A program made the translations under genes and the position numbers. Shown here piece by piece: positions 28,073 through 38,644 of a stretch of DNA of 64,000 nucleotides. How positions within the stretch are numbered: position 1 is the first letter of the stretch; each line of letters opens with the position of its first letter. Where the stretch lies: the NCBI GenBank assembly GCA_006384855.1, contig VCJN01003253.1:62001-126000 (forward strand). Reading direction: 5' to 3'. The notes under the pieces were generated by a model. That model saw nothing but the letters and a program-made list of their open reading frames with translations. It ran no database searches and had not been told where the DNA came from. The stretch comes from Tetraselmis striata (Eukaryota > Chlorophyta > Chlorodendrophyceae > Chlorodendrales > Chlorodendraceae).

Positions 28073-28711
28073 CTTGGCGCCCCAATTGCCCGCTGCCTCT
28101 CATGAGCTCGCTCCATGCGACCTTCGCATACTCGGCATCTGCCATGAAGTACGTAGCCGTCTTCGTGGTGCGACGGATGCGTCGAGCGAAACGCGCCGTA
28201 CGCTGCCGCAGAGTTCGAGAACGGCGCTGGCCGGATGGTGACGACATGGCTAGGTGTAGAACGAAGGTGATTCCAAGAAGGTAGGGTGTTGGAGCCGTTG
28301 ATATCGTTATGGGCGTGCGTCGCGCGAGTACTTGGCCCGTCTGGCCGCCCGCGTGGAGGGCAAAGAGTGCTAGCGCGATAAATCGGGATTGGCGCGCCGG
28401 AAATGGCAGCAGTCGGTGTAGACTCGTGATGTAAAAGGACAAAATGAAGCTGGCGGGGTTGACTCATGTTAGGGTGGAGGAAGCACGACGACCCAGACAT
28501 GTGGGTCGGTGGTGAGGGAGTTCAGCTCATGCCGACGACTCAAGTGCAAGGTTGGTTGGAAGGCACGCCCAGAGGTGTGTCCTCGAAACCCAGCTGCATG
28601 GGGTCGGCACGGCGGAGCACCCCATTATTCTTAATCCTTGTCGGCTGTCGATGCATCGGCCTTCGCCTTGCCCTTACCAGAGTCCTTGGTGTCGTCTTTG
28701 GCGAAAGTGGT

Positions 28712-29305
28712 TCAGGGCGGCGGCGCCTCGTGCGCCGGGCGCGCTGTCTTGAAGTTGTCGTGGTTGGTGCCACTGCCGTCACGGTCGCGGTCATTGCGCC
28801 GGGGGCAACCGCCAAAGCGCTTGCGGGCTGACATCTTCACAACGCTTGCGATGTTTGCGTCGTGGACGCAGTCCTTATTGTAGAGCTCCAGCAGCTCGGT
28901 GAACTCCGGCGACCCCATGTTCTTGGTGCAAGGGCGGAGGTAGCGCTCCCGCACGACATCGAGGGCGAAGGTGTCGCCGTTGTGCATCTGCGTGTCCCGG
29001 AGCTTGCGAAGGTAGGCCAAGCGAAACAAATGGCCGTCGTCGACGGCTTCCATGGTGTGGACGACAGCCTCGAGTTGTTGTCCGAAAGCCGGCGTAATCC
29101 CGTCGGTGACGCGTGCCGCAGCTAGCAGCTTACGCAGCTTGATGGTCAGCAAGCGGGCGATGAATAAGGCCATGTAGCACGCTGCGTGGTAATACTCGTC
29201 CGCTGCCGGCTGAAGACGAGGGTTACCAAGCAAGTACTCGAGCACGCTGTCGAGGGCAATTGGGAAATTGAGCTCCGGGCGTCGCAGATTGTCGGGAGGC
29301 ATCAT
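28712..29305 (-). pseudogene. Gag-like open frame of the recombinase element
   Basis: A 197-residue frame, helical and charged (DEYYHAACYMALFIARLLTI; AYLRKLRDTQMHNGD), with a basic ARKRFGGCPRRNDRDRDGSG region near its end. Its position ahead of the recombinase and its basic tail fit a gag-like nucleic-acid-binding protein. No zinc knuckle is complete. Confidence 0.45.
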
Positions 29306-29843
29306 GTTCTCGAAACTAGGCAGAGCAGTAGCAAGGGCGGGTTTCTAATCAAGGTAGTGGTTTGCTAAAGGGAGCGAAGTTCGCACGGACGTTCAGGTCC
29401 GTACCACCGGCGCGAGACTCGGATGACGTCCTCTTCGCCGGCGGCAGCCGGCGGGATAGGAGTCTCTTGGGTAGCAAATAACATGGAGAGCCGATACTGG
29501 ATGAGATGCTTCATTTTCGCGTCTTACTACGCCTCGCAATGACGCCATGCCTCGATGCGTTGATGCGTTCTTGAGAAGTGGCCGACGTCTCGATGCCCTC
29601 GACAGCCACGGCCTTGCCGGCGTCGACCATCTTGGGGTCGGCAGGTGAGCCACTGCGACATATCGAAGGGGTCCTCCGGGAGGGAGCCGCGGGGAGAAGA
29701 GAGAGAATAATGAGCCTTGGCTCAAGATGGTTCTGTAGAAGTAGCAAGATAAGAGGGTGGAAGGTTTTGTACCGTTTTCCGGGGGCCTGAGCATTCTACA
29801 CGGTCCGAAACCGCGAGTTGGTGTCGTACGTGCTGGCAAGAGT

Positions 29844-30130
29844 CCAACATAAAATTAAGGGGGTTGTCCCATCTAACGGACGGTGATAGGTTTATAAGAT
29901 TCGACGGGTACTAAGATGACCGATGTTTTTTTGTTGATGAGCGCGGCACGCTTAGTGCCGTAGTTCGGCATGCATTTTTAGTGCTGCTAAAGCACCAAGA
30001 CTGCCTAGGCGGGCGTGCATTGCTCTGTGGCTGCCATGTGAAATTGGCGTGTCGCAGAGGCCACGGGCAGCCGGTGTCGACACCCGCATCCTCTAGAGTT
30101 TAGGGAGAGAAGGAACCCGAAAGAGCACAG
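29844..30130. repeat. Right direct terminal repeat of the recombinase element
   Basis: Counterpart of 26654-26934, with substitutions and small indels. Confidence 0.85.
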
Positions 30131-30220
30131 CTCTAAACATGACATACAAATCCACTGCCAAAAGCAGTACTAAAGATAACCTACGAGTACTAGTACCGGT
30201 ATGTATGTTTTTGCCATCCC

Positions 30221-30471
30221 TTGTCCCGCACACGACGGGGGTTGTTGCATTGTACCATGCACACAAGCGAGTCAATGCTTGCGTGCATGGTACATTGGGC
30301 GGCATTCTCTCTGCTAGAGTGCAGACGGCTAAGTATGATGCGTATGCCCGTGCTCATTCCGCACCCTCTCTTGGTGATGCTTCCACCGCGCAACTGTTGT
30401 GGTGGACGTTTTCTATCGCCTTTTCGGGTGGTTTCCTGATCGCCTTTTGCAGTTAGCTCATGTAACTATAT
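30221..30471. repeat. Left direct repeat of second element
   Basis: Pairs with 31426-31654; both end in GCCTTTTGCAGYTAGCTCAT followed by GTAACT. Confidence 0.8.
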
Positions 30472-31425
30472 GTTTCTGCTTCTGCTCCAACAGACACTAG
30501 CGCGGGTTTCGGACGAGTATCAGGTTTCAGAGTGTCAGAGTCTGAATATTCGCCGGGAAAACTACGGTATGGGATACCAATCAATACCCCTTGATACTCT
30601 GCGCTTGTACAAGAAACGCGTGCGGGCAGGGCTCCCTATTGCTTTTCCAGTCGGATCACGAGTCAGCCCGCAAGATTCCCCATGCTGCTTATTATTCGGC
30701 CGCCGCTGCGCGGGTGCCGGGCCTTCGCCCGCGCGGGGGTTCCGTGCTTGTCACATGTCCTGGCCCCACGTGTGGGATTGATCCCCTTATCATGGCTTCG
30801 CTCTACGGATGGCTCGAACCGGAATGCCACGAATTTCGTCGTGGATCATCTGCCCATCAGCCCCGTTGCGAACTACAAGCACCGCATGCATACCGCTTTG
30901 TAAAATCTGTGGGCTTCCGTGGCGATCGAAGCGGGGGCGGTGCTCGACCGGGACCGCTCGGGAGTCGGCGACTTGATCTTGCTTGAGACGAGTGGGCTGC
31001 GCCCGGCGGACCGCTCGCGGCCGTCGGATTTGACGCTGGCGGGGTGGGGCGGAGGCCGGCGTGCGATTACATTATCGATTTCGCGTGCGTGGCCTCCACC
31101 ACCCCCACTTGGGGCAACGACCCCCGCTGGTGCACCCCGGGGATCGCGGCGACCGATGCGGAGCGCAACAAGCTAGCGGCGGGCATGGGCGCGTTCTACC
31201 CCGGTGCAGGGTGTTCACCGGTACTACCCTCTTGTGGTTGCTGAAGACCGCGGCCGCCTCGGAAAATCCGCTTTAACGGTGGTCTACATCTTCGCGGTGT
31301 TACTTGCTTTGCGCAACTTCCCTAGCGGTCCTTCCGCCCCGACTTCATGCTCCTTCGTGGTCAGTCCGTCCATGCTCTTCGAAACTTTGTTGCTAGTCAG
31401 CCCGCTGAGTTCCACGGACCATCTC

Positions 31426-31654
31426 CTGTCGCGCTCGCGGCGGGGGTTGTTGCAGCGAGTCTCAGCTTGCGTGCATGGTACCTTTGGCGGCATCCTCTCT
31501 GCCGGAGAGCAGACGGCCAAGTCTGATGCGTTTGCCTGTGCTCATTCCGCACCCTCTTCTAGTGCTGCTTCCACCTCGCAACTGTTGTAGTGGGCGTTTT
31601 CTATTGCCTATTCGGGTGGTTTCCTGATCGCCTTTTGCAGCTAGCTCATGTAAC
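31426..31654. repeat. Right direct repeat of second element
   Basis: Pairs with 30221-30471 in the same orientation. Confidence 0.8.
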
Positions 31655-32046
31655 TTATAGTGCCCGTAGTCGAGTATGTAGCGACTAACCCTTCGCAGGC
31701 TCGTCGTTCCTGTTTCTGTCCGAGCCCGCGCCAATAATAAATCATATACGACGACCAGCAAACGACGCGGACTACACTTGTTGCATACCTCGACTCGCGC
31801 TGTCGCGCGACAGCACACAGCGGTACATACCTCGACAGCACACATACCTCGACGCTTGCTGACCCGCAGACCCACACAGTGTCTTCGTCCTTGCCGTGTG
31901 AGCTAATGCGCGGGGAGGTCCGTTCCGTACCCAGGTGCACAGGCGGCGGTGTGGTGGCAGCGCCACAGCGGTGAAGACGGGTGCGGCGAGAGGAGAACAG
32001 GGGGGTTCCCGGCGGTCTACATAGTGACGCACAGGTGGCCGGCGGC
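31655..32046 (+). promoter_or_regulatory. 5' flank of SYS1
   Basis: Region between the fossil elements and the SYS1 ATG, presumably its promoter and 5' UTR. No defined core-promoter box is evident. Confidence 0.3.
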
Positions 32047-33593
32047 ATGGCGCGCAAGACAGACCGGGAGTCGCGCACTGTAGCGCGCCGGCTGGCGGTG
32101 CTGCTGCTCGCGTTCTACGCTTCCTACTACCTGGTCCGTCCTCCCTTAGCGACACTCCCCAATCCCAGCCCTCGTCCCTCCAGTTACCGGCGCGGGGCAG
32201 CCATCCTGACAGCGATTCTGGCGCAGTGCCGCCGCGGGTCGTCTCGGGAGGGCCGCGGCTGGGTGCCGCTTTTTATTGGGGCTCGCGCGGTTGTTTATGG
32301 GGGTTTCGTACATATGGGGGGGGGGGGGGGGGGGGGGTTACGCCCATCCGCTGACTAGCTCCCCCCCCCTTCTCGGCGGCAGTTGGCGGTCATCTTGACA
32401 GCAGCATTCCAGTCGCCATGGAGAGGTGTCACCGGAGTGGCGACTTACCCCTTCGAGCACGACAACGAGCTGTTCAACCCGAGCAAGGGCGGCGCGGCGC
32501 TGGGTGCGGCACCTCTTCCTCGGGGGCAACACCCCCCCTGTTATTTTATTATTTTCCCATTTCCCTAGGATCCCCCTCCTTCCTGTTCTGGCATCCCCCG
32601 CGCGCCCCCGGCTCCATTTCATTCTTCTTGCGTGCGCAGGGCGCTGGCTGGCGATGGTGCTGACATACCTCGCCGCGCTGGCGGTGAACTACTTCTACAT
32701 CAAAACCACGCGACTCACTTGGGACTACGCCTGCAGCGCCTCCCTCCTGCACCTCGCGCTCACCTGCGCCGGTGCGCCCCTCCCTGCACCCGCCCCCTTT
32801 CATACCCCCACAGTCCAGCACGCAGCAGAGCAGCAGCAGAAGGATGCTGCTCATGCCCACAACCCCCCCCCTCCCCCCCCCCTGGGTCCCATCCCTCAAC
32901 ACTCCACCAACTTCCCAGTCAGACAAACCAAAACCGCGCTTTGGGTTCCCCATTCATGTCTGACCCCAGTGCGAAGAAGGAATAACGATATTCATCCCCA
33001 TTACCGGTATTCAGTATATATACGATTAGCATCACCAACATAGCATGGCATCGCTGCTGCTGCTCAATCTACAAGTGGAATTTATCGGCCCTCGTGCCCA
33101 GTTAAATGGAGCGGTGCACGCCCATTGGCACCCGGCGGGGGTCTTCCCGGCTGCGGCGCCATCAACCCTGGGTGCTGAGCATGCGAAGCCTCGCTCGGGG
33201 TAACCCAGCGTGTGGGCGGGGACATCAGCATGCAAGTGACAGAGGGAGAAGGGGAGGAAGGGAAGGGGGTGCTCTGCGACCTGATCCCCTATCCACACGC
33301 ACCCTACCCCCATCTGGCCGCCCCGCAGTCACCACCTCCTTCCCGCTCAACTGGATCTGGTGGCTCACCATCGTCCTGCTCACCGCGGCGCTGTGGCTCG
33401 CCGGCGACTACACAGTGTACAAGTTTGTCGACCTCCGGGACATCGAGCTGGTGCCCCCCCCCCCCCCCCCCCCCCCAAACATCCTGCCCCTGCCTGCTTG
33501 GCACCCATCTTCTGCCGCACCGCACATGATGGGCCCGACTGATCCTCCTCCCACGCCAACACGCTTTGCGCCGCGGCGCAGAACAACACGTGA
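32047..33593 (+). CDS. SYS1: SYS1 homologue, Golgi multi-span membrane protein
   Basis: Five exons in phase: 32047-32133, 32383-32503, 32640-32771, 33329-33450 and 33582-33593 (TGA), giving 157 aa; human SYS1 has 156. The C-terminal half matches the family: IKTTRLTWDYACSASLLHLA, FPLNWIWWLTIVLLTAALWL and AGDYTVYKFVDLRDIEL correspond to the D-[FY]-A, H-L, P--WW, G-[ED]-Y and ELR-I positions of human and yeast SYS1. Four hydrophobic segments are visible, at about 12-34 and 71-90 and two after residue 98. SYS1 sits in Golgi/TGN membranes and recruits the GTPase ARL3/ARFRP1 for vesicle tethering. The last exon is only four codons (AAC AAC ACG TGA), supported by phase and a GCGCAG acceptor. Introns 1, 2 and 4 contain homopolymer runs. 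No neighbour is functionally linked. Confidence 0.88.
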
Positions 33594-36500
33594 GCGTTCC
33601 CGGGAGGGCGGAGGCGCCTCCACGCAGGCGCAGCTAATCTGTCTGTCAGCGCGTTGGCGCCCAGCGGTACGCTGCAGGCATGCCGGGCCGGGATGCGGTG
33701 GGCTGTGCCTCCTTGCTTGGCGCCGCATGGCGCATCGCTTTAGCGCGTTGTTCATTTTGTTGTATTTAAAAACCCCACAAGCTAGGATTGGCCGCTGGCG
33801 CCATGCTGATTTGGGGGGCTTCTGGGACTTATTAGGGGTGACCACCGTGGGCGGGAGAGGGGCGCATGCCCCATGCCACTGACGCGCACATGGGAGAGTT
33901 CTGCGTCCGCCACCATGCCAGATTTACTCTGGCGCTGATGCGGCGCCGCCCGACGGCATTTGTGACTTTGCCGTGGGCGTGTTGCGGGCTGCTGCCAGTG
34001 GCGCGTGGCAGTGCCTGGTGGGATCTCTGCGCAAAGTGATGTGAAGTTGGTTTACCGAGCTGGGCGGGTGCCGGCTAATCACCCCAGAGCACGCACTCGT
34101 GAGAAGATGCCTGCCTTCAACATGCTGGCCACAACCAAAACGATGAATATACAGTGTAACGTTGTAAATGCGCAACAAAACGTTGTAAATGCGTAACTAA
34201 TTCAAAAACAATGCCGCGGCAATACCCCCCAATAGTCTAATGATGTCCCGCCTGGGTCGTTATGGCCCTAATATAGCTGCACGTCGGCAGCGGTATGGAC
34301 ATACGAGAACTCGTAAATGATGATAGTTGTTGTGATATCAAGCTTGAGAAAGGTGCGGATCGGACTTGGATGTCATCATCCGATATTGTAGAGCTTGTAT
34401 ACCGGTCTGAACTGGGCCGAGGACGTCACCACCGGACAGTACGAGGTCCTGTCCCGACACCCCTCTTGGTTCCGAAGAGAGGGAGGACTGGAAAGTCTGG
34501 GTAGGGATCCAAGGATCTGAGCCATAGGAGCCGGAAACATTCGCACTTGAGCCTTGATGTAGGAGAATCTTGGGAATTGATGATCGCGTGACCGGAAGCT
34601 ACGAATGACTTAAACCGGATATAGCGGAAGGAGGACCAATGAAATCTCGAAATGCTACAAGCAGGAGCGAACCCTGGTCTGTTGCCATATAGGCTCGCCA
34701 CCTTAGCTCCGAAACCATGTTGCGGTATCACAGGACTGTACGAGGTAATGTCCCAAGAATAGTCGTGGTAGTAAATTAGTAGTTTATCTCGCGTGCTGTG
34801 TTATCAGCACAGCATTGTCATTGTCGCGATTGTTATTGTCGTCGTTGTCGTCGCCATGTCCTGTTCTTGTGCGGGCTGCTGCTGCTACTTTGCCAGCACC
34901 ACACATAACCCGAGGCCGGGTATTGCGCATTTGCACTCGCTCGCACCGGCACATCGGCTGCTCAGTGCCTCTATCCATGCGGCGACCGGCCTGCGCTCCC
35001 GCCCACAGGCCCCGGCGGTCCTGGGCGACGCACCACGGCGGTGCACATCATCCGCGACCATGATGCAGCGCTATGTGACGGGCGACCGCTGACGCGTAGA
35101 CATCGCGAGGAATATGGACGAGTCAACCCATCACTAGTCGCTATAGCAACAAGGATAGTTGTAAGAATAGTTGTAGCTCAGTTGTAAGCTGATAGTTGTC
35201 GAGAATGATAAGATGTTAAGCTGTTTGTCTTGTGTGTCTCAGGGTATCCATGCTGCGAAGTTCATTGACTTGCGCTTCCTTTCATGTACTGACGGGCGAA
35301 ATTACTGGCGGTACCAGGTACCCGTAAGGCCAGTCAGAATTGTTGGTCTGTTTTGGGACCGATTTCTGGCTCAAATCAGAATGGGGGGTGGAGGGGGGGG
35401 GGGGGGGGGGGGCTATAATTGTGTAGCCCATACATTTAGCATTGCTTACGGGCTCCAATCCCTGAAATTCTATCCACAGCCTATCCGCCCTCTAAACACT
35501 CGTCTGCTCGTCCGTACATCTCACTGATGCACGCGCTGTGTCGATCCCCCTTGGCCGCGGCATATCGGTTAACCATACGTCGCCGCCTGGGTTTACAGCT
35601 GACGCCCCCGCTAGGCCCGGCTTGAGGGGTCTCCCAGTCATACCCATCCCATATCTGACAATGTTGGCGAGGCATGGGACGGCAGGCTGCTCGGTGGCAT
35701 GCCCCAGTTGTGCCCGCTACTCGAGGATTTGTTGCGGGACCGCATTTCGTCCTGCGAATCGCTTGAGTGTTAAATGCGCGAACTAGACCCAACCCTATCT
35801 GTCGAGCTCGTCGATCATGTGACAATGGTGATGGAGGAGCGCGAGGAGGTCCTCGCATGCTCTGGCAAGAAGAGACTGCGACTCATTGATGTGGATCCGT
35901 GGCTGTGTGCTGGAGTGTGTGCATGCACATCCCAGATGGGGCCTTTGTCGATCAGCAGTTGTCTGATGTATTCAACACGCTGCTGCCCATGTGCCTGAGG
36001 TGTGTGGACAACAATGAGATGTACCGTGTCAGAGGCTAATGGCAAGCAGACGCTGCATGCACTGTAGCTCGACAGGAGGCGCACCGCAACGTGCAGCAGC
36101 GACAGAGCCAACAACAGCAATAGCAGCCAACGACTAGCAGCAGCCATCCAATAGCCACATAGATGTGTCAGCTTTGTGAGGGTCGGGTGCAACCCATATA
36201 CCACTGTAATCATGTGGTTCATGCTGTTAATGTTGCTGCCATGGGTGTGCATACACACCTCTATGCATAAGGACTTGCTGCTGTACAATACGGGGGCAAT
36301 TGTGAGAGTTTCGTCACCTACAGATGGGACAGTGTATTGCGCAGTACACCACCTAGCTACAATACTTGTGGAGGGGGGACCCGAATCGGAAAGGGTGGGG
36401 GGGGGGGGGGGGGGGGTTCGTAAACCATACGAAGAGTTCTGACTAGCCCTGGTAACTATCGACCGAAGAGCATTTATATAATGCTCTGTCTTAGTGCCCT

Positions 36501-37315
36501 GGTAGTGTGTTATTGCGAGGTACCTGTTCCTGTACAGGTACGGCGCGCGGGCCCGGCGCCGGCGATGAGGCGGGCGGAAGCACCCAAGTTGGCACCAGTC
36601 AGTAAGGATTACGGGTACTACCGTGTTGATTTTCTAATTCTGGGGAACTGCCCTTTTTGTAATTCACACCAGTAGACCCAATGACTGCGCTACAGTACTA
36701 CAGGTACCCAGACTGTGAACACTGACGGGAATGCCGGTAAAATATCGCACTTTATACCGGGAGTTTACGGGTTCTGGTAATGTATTGTGAATACCGTTGG
36801 AGTGAGCAGGGGGGTGGGTCACTGGGTAGTGGGGGCTGAGTGGGCCATCCTCAGCGCGGGTGAGGCAGCAGCATGTCGCAAACACCGCGACCTGCCCGCC
36901 ACCGAGTAGCGTATGCGCGGCGGCATCACCACACGCGAGTCTTACACTGGAGATACCCTGACGCGCTACCTCGCCGGGCTGCTCAGGTCTGCGCGGTTTC
37001 GCAGCGATAGGTGCGGCGGCAGCGGCGTCGGGGCTGCCAAGACGCGCTGTGCGTGCGTCTGGTGTCGGCAGGTAACAAACAACTCGCCACCGCGTCGTTA
37101 CGGGCGCGGCGCGGCATCCCGCCCTGCTGCAGGAGCACGACCGGCGGTTTGCTCAGGATCGTGACTGGCGGGCTACAGGCACGAGGCGCACACACAGAGC
37201 GTGAGCACGCGGCTTATCGACTGACAGTGAGGCCGAGGGGGGCGAGGGAGTCGGACGAGGCGGGGTAGGGCGTCTTCCCGTAAACTCCACGAAAGGATAG
37301 CCCGCTGCGAGAGCA
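33594..37315. other. Gene-poor intergenic region
   Basis: 3.7 kb between SYS1 and the PH-PLAT gene. It carries G-runs near 35393 and 36399 and a short direct repeat CGTTGTAAATGCG (34150-34195). One weak minus-strand frame is listed separately. An ATG-led frame at 36912-36986 ending at a GT could be a further 5' exon of the next gene but has no support. Confidence 0.5.
35815..36147 (-). CDS. Doubtful short ORF with signal-like N-terminus
   Basis: From the ATG at 36147 the frame gives 110 aa beginning MAAASRWLLLLLLALSLLHV, a strong hydrophobic leader, then HLIVVHTPQAHGQQRVEYIR and LLIDKGPIWDVHAHTP. No family is recognised and the tail is His/Ser/Thr-rich. It could be a small secreted protein, one exon of a larger gene, or chance. 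Confidence 0.2.
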   Translation of the reverse strand: MAAASRWLLLLLLALSLLHVAVRLLSSYSACSVCLPLASDTVHLIVVHTPQAHGQQRVEYIRQLLIDKGPIWDVHAHTPAHSHGSTSMSRSLFLPEHARTSSRSSITIVT

Positions 37316-38644
37316 ATGGAGCCGCCCGAGAAGCCTGGCGAGGTGGCGTCGCACCCAGTGGCCGATTTGCCGGGGAGCGGTGCCAGGACTCCGCAACGCG
37401 AGCGCTCGGGCAGGAGCGTCGCGTCTGGCAGCATACACCGCGTTGCTTACTTGCCCGGTGAGCCCTCCCGCCGCCCGTGAGGACTGTGGCGATTTTCCGC
37501 CTCGCCAGTGGCGGCCTTTCATTCACGCCGATATCGGCTGAGCGTGTCCGCGTGCGCGGCCTGCAGGCTACCCCACGCCGCCGGGAAAACTGAACTATAA
37601 GCGCCCTTCGTCGGCGCCGTCGGAGGTGACCATCGACGGCACCGGGATGTCGCTGACGCACACCGACCGCGTGGTGAAGAGCGGCTGGCTACTGAAAGCC
37701 TTCGGCGGCGTGTCGTTGCGGACCTGGAAGCGGCGATGGGTGTGTCCCCTCCTCGACGTCGCTCCACTGAAGCGCTCTGCCGCACTGGTGCCGCCTGTCC
37801 CACCGGCGATACCTATGTCGCCGGCGGAGACTGAAGCATTGGGGGGCTGTGCGGCTCGCAGGTGTACCTGTTGGACGACCGCCTGTGCTGGGCGCCCGAG
37901 GAGGGCTCCGTGGCGGATGTGCGCTACATATCTCTGGACAGGCAAGAGCCTGCGTCTTTTCTGAAGACCACTGGCTTATGGTGGTGCATGTGGCTGGCCG
38001 ATGCGTCGGATAGGCTGAGTTCTACACAGGCGCCTGCCACTTGTCGGCGGCGCAGTCCCCTGACATGCGGGCGCGGTTTATGTGCCTGCGTGCAGGATCC
38101 CTGTGCGTCCTGCCCCCAGAGGCTACGGCCCCGACATACGGCCCAACCCCGGCTACGGCCCCGGCTCTGGCCCCAGCTACAGGCCCGGCATCACCATGGT
38201 GCAAAACAGCATGTTCCCGCAATCCGCCATGCGCGTCGGGTGCATGTTCAGCGTGACCAGCGGCAGCAAGACGCACCACTTCTGCTCCGAGGACCCGGAG
38301 GACGCGCAGGACTGGGTGAAGGCGGTGAAGAATGCTTGGGAGCACTGCATCACCCACTCTTCGCGCAAGCTGGACGCTGCCAACACGGCGGAGTTCCAGG
38401 TGGAGAGATCCACCCTGCTCCCCCTCCTGCCGCGGTGCCCTACGCAATGTGTCGCCTGACCCGGTGCATCATCACCACGCCAACGGGGTGCCCCCCTGTA
38501 CTGCGCGGCGTGCCGCAGATACACAAGGAGCAGCGGTTGGTGGCTCAGAACAAGCTGCTGCACAACACGGTGTCCGAGCTGGCGACTGCGTTGGACCACA
38601 TGGAGGACGATGCCACGCGGCGGCTGGAGCAGGCGGGCGGCGAG
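37316..38644 (+). other. PH/coiled-coil 5' exon module (possibly a separate gene)
   Basis: Five exons total 825 nt (275 codons). Exon 3 ends at a GC donor (GACAG/GCAAGA). Exon 4 is Pro/Gly/Tyr-rich (RGYGPDIRPNPGYGPGSGPS) before the C-terminal PH helix, so the PH domain is split by a long insert. If the GAG/GTGCGC donor at 38644 is not used, the frame runs on to a stop at 38734 and this would be an independent protein of about 305 aa. Splicing to 39224 keeps phase 0. Confidence 0.65.

Larger units (their letters stand above)
26654..30130 (-). mobile_element. Fossil tyrosine-recombinase element with direct terminal repeats
   Basis: Direct repeats of about 285 bp (26654-26934 and 29844-30130) bound a 2.9-kb interior. 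Read on minus, the interior first gives a gag-like reading frame and then tyrosine-recombinase sequence. A recombinase plus terminal direct repeats points to the DIRS/Ngaro group of retroelements or, less likely, a Crypton relative. No reverse transcriptase or RNase H was recognised, so this is a partial or internally deleted copy. The recombinase region is spread over several frames and looks broken in a few places. Divergence between the two end repeats (roughly a fifth of positions by eye) suggests an old insertion. Confidence 0.65.
30221..31654 (+). mobile_element. Second fossil element bounded by about 240-bp direct repeats
   Basis: Direct repeats at 30221-30471 and 31426-31654 share GCTTGCGTGCATGGTAC, GTGCTCATTCCGCACCCTCT and GGGTGGTTTCCTGATCGCCT. 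The roughly 950-bp interior is GC-rich with plus-strand fragments such as WGNDPRWCTPGIAATDAERN and EDRGRLGKSALTVVYIFAVL in different frames. I do not recognise the family firmly. It lies next to the recombinase element and may be its relative or a solo remnant of a larger one. It looks broken. Confidence 0.5.

Noticed and set aside
31772-32155. Minus-strand frames over the SYS1 first exon
   Set aside because: No domain content; they overlap the well-supported SYS1 exon on plus.
34793-35092. 99-aa frame with a Val/Ile-rich start
   Set aside because: The hydrophobic start is a TTGT/CGTTGT simple repeat; the remainder has no recognisable content.
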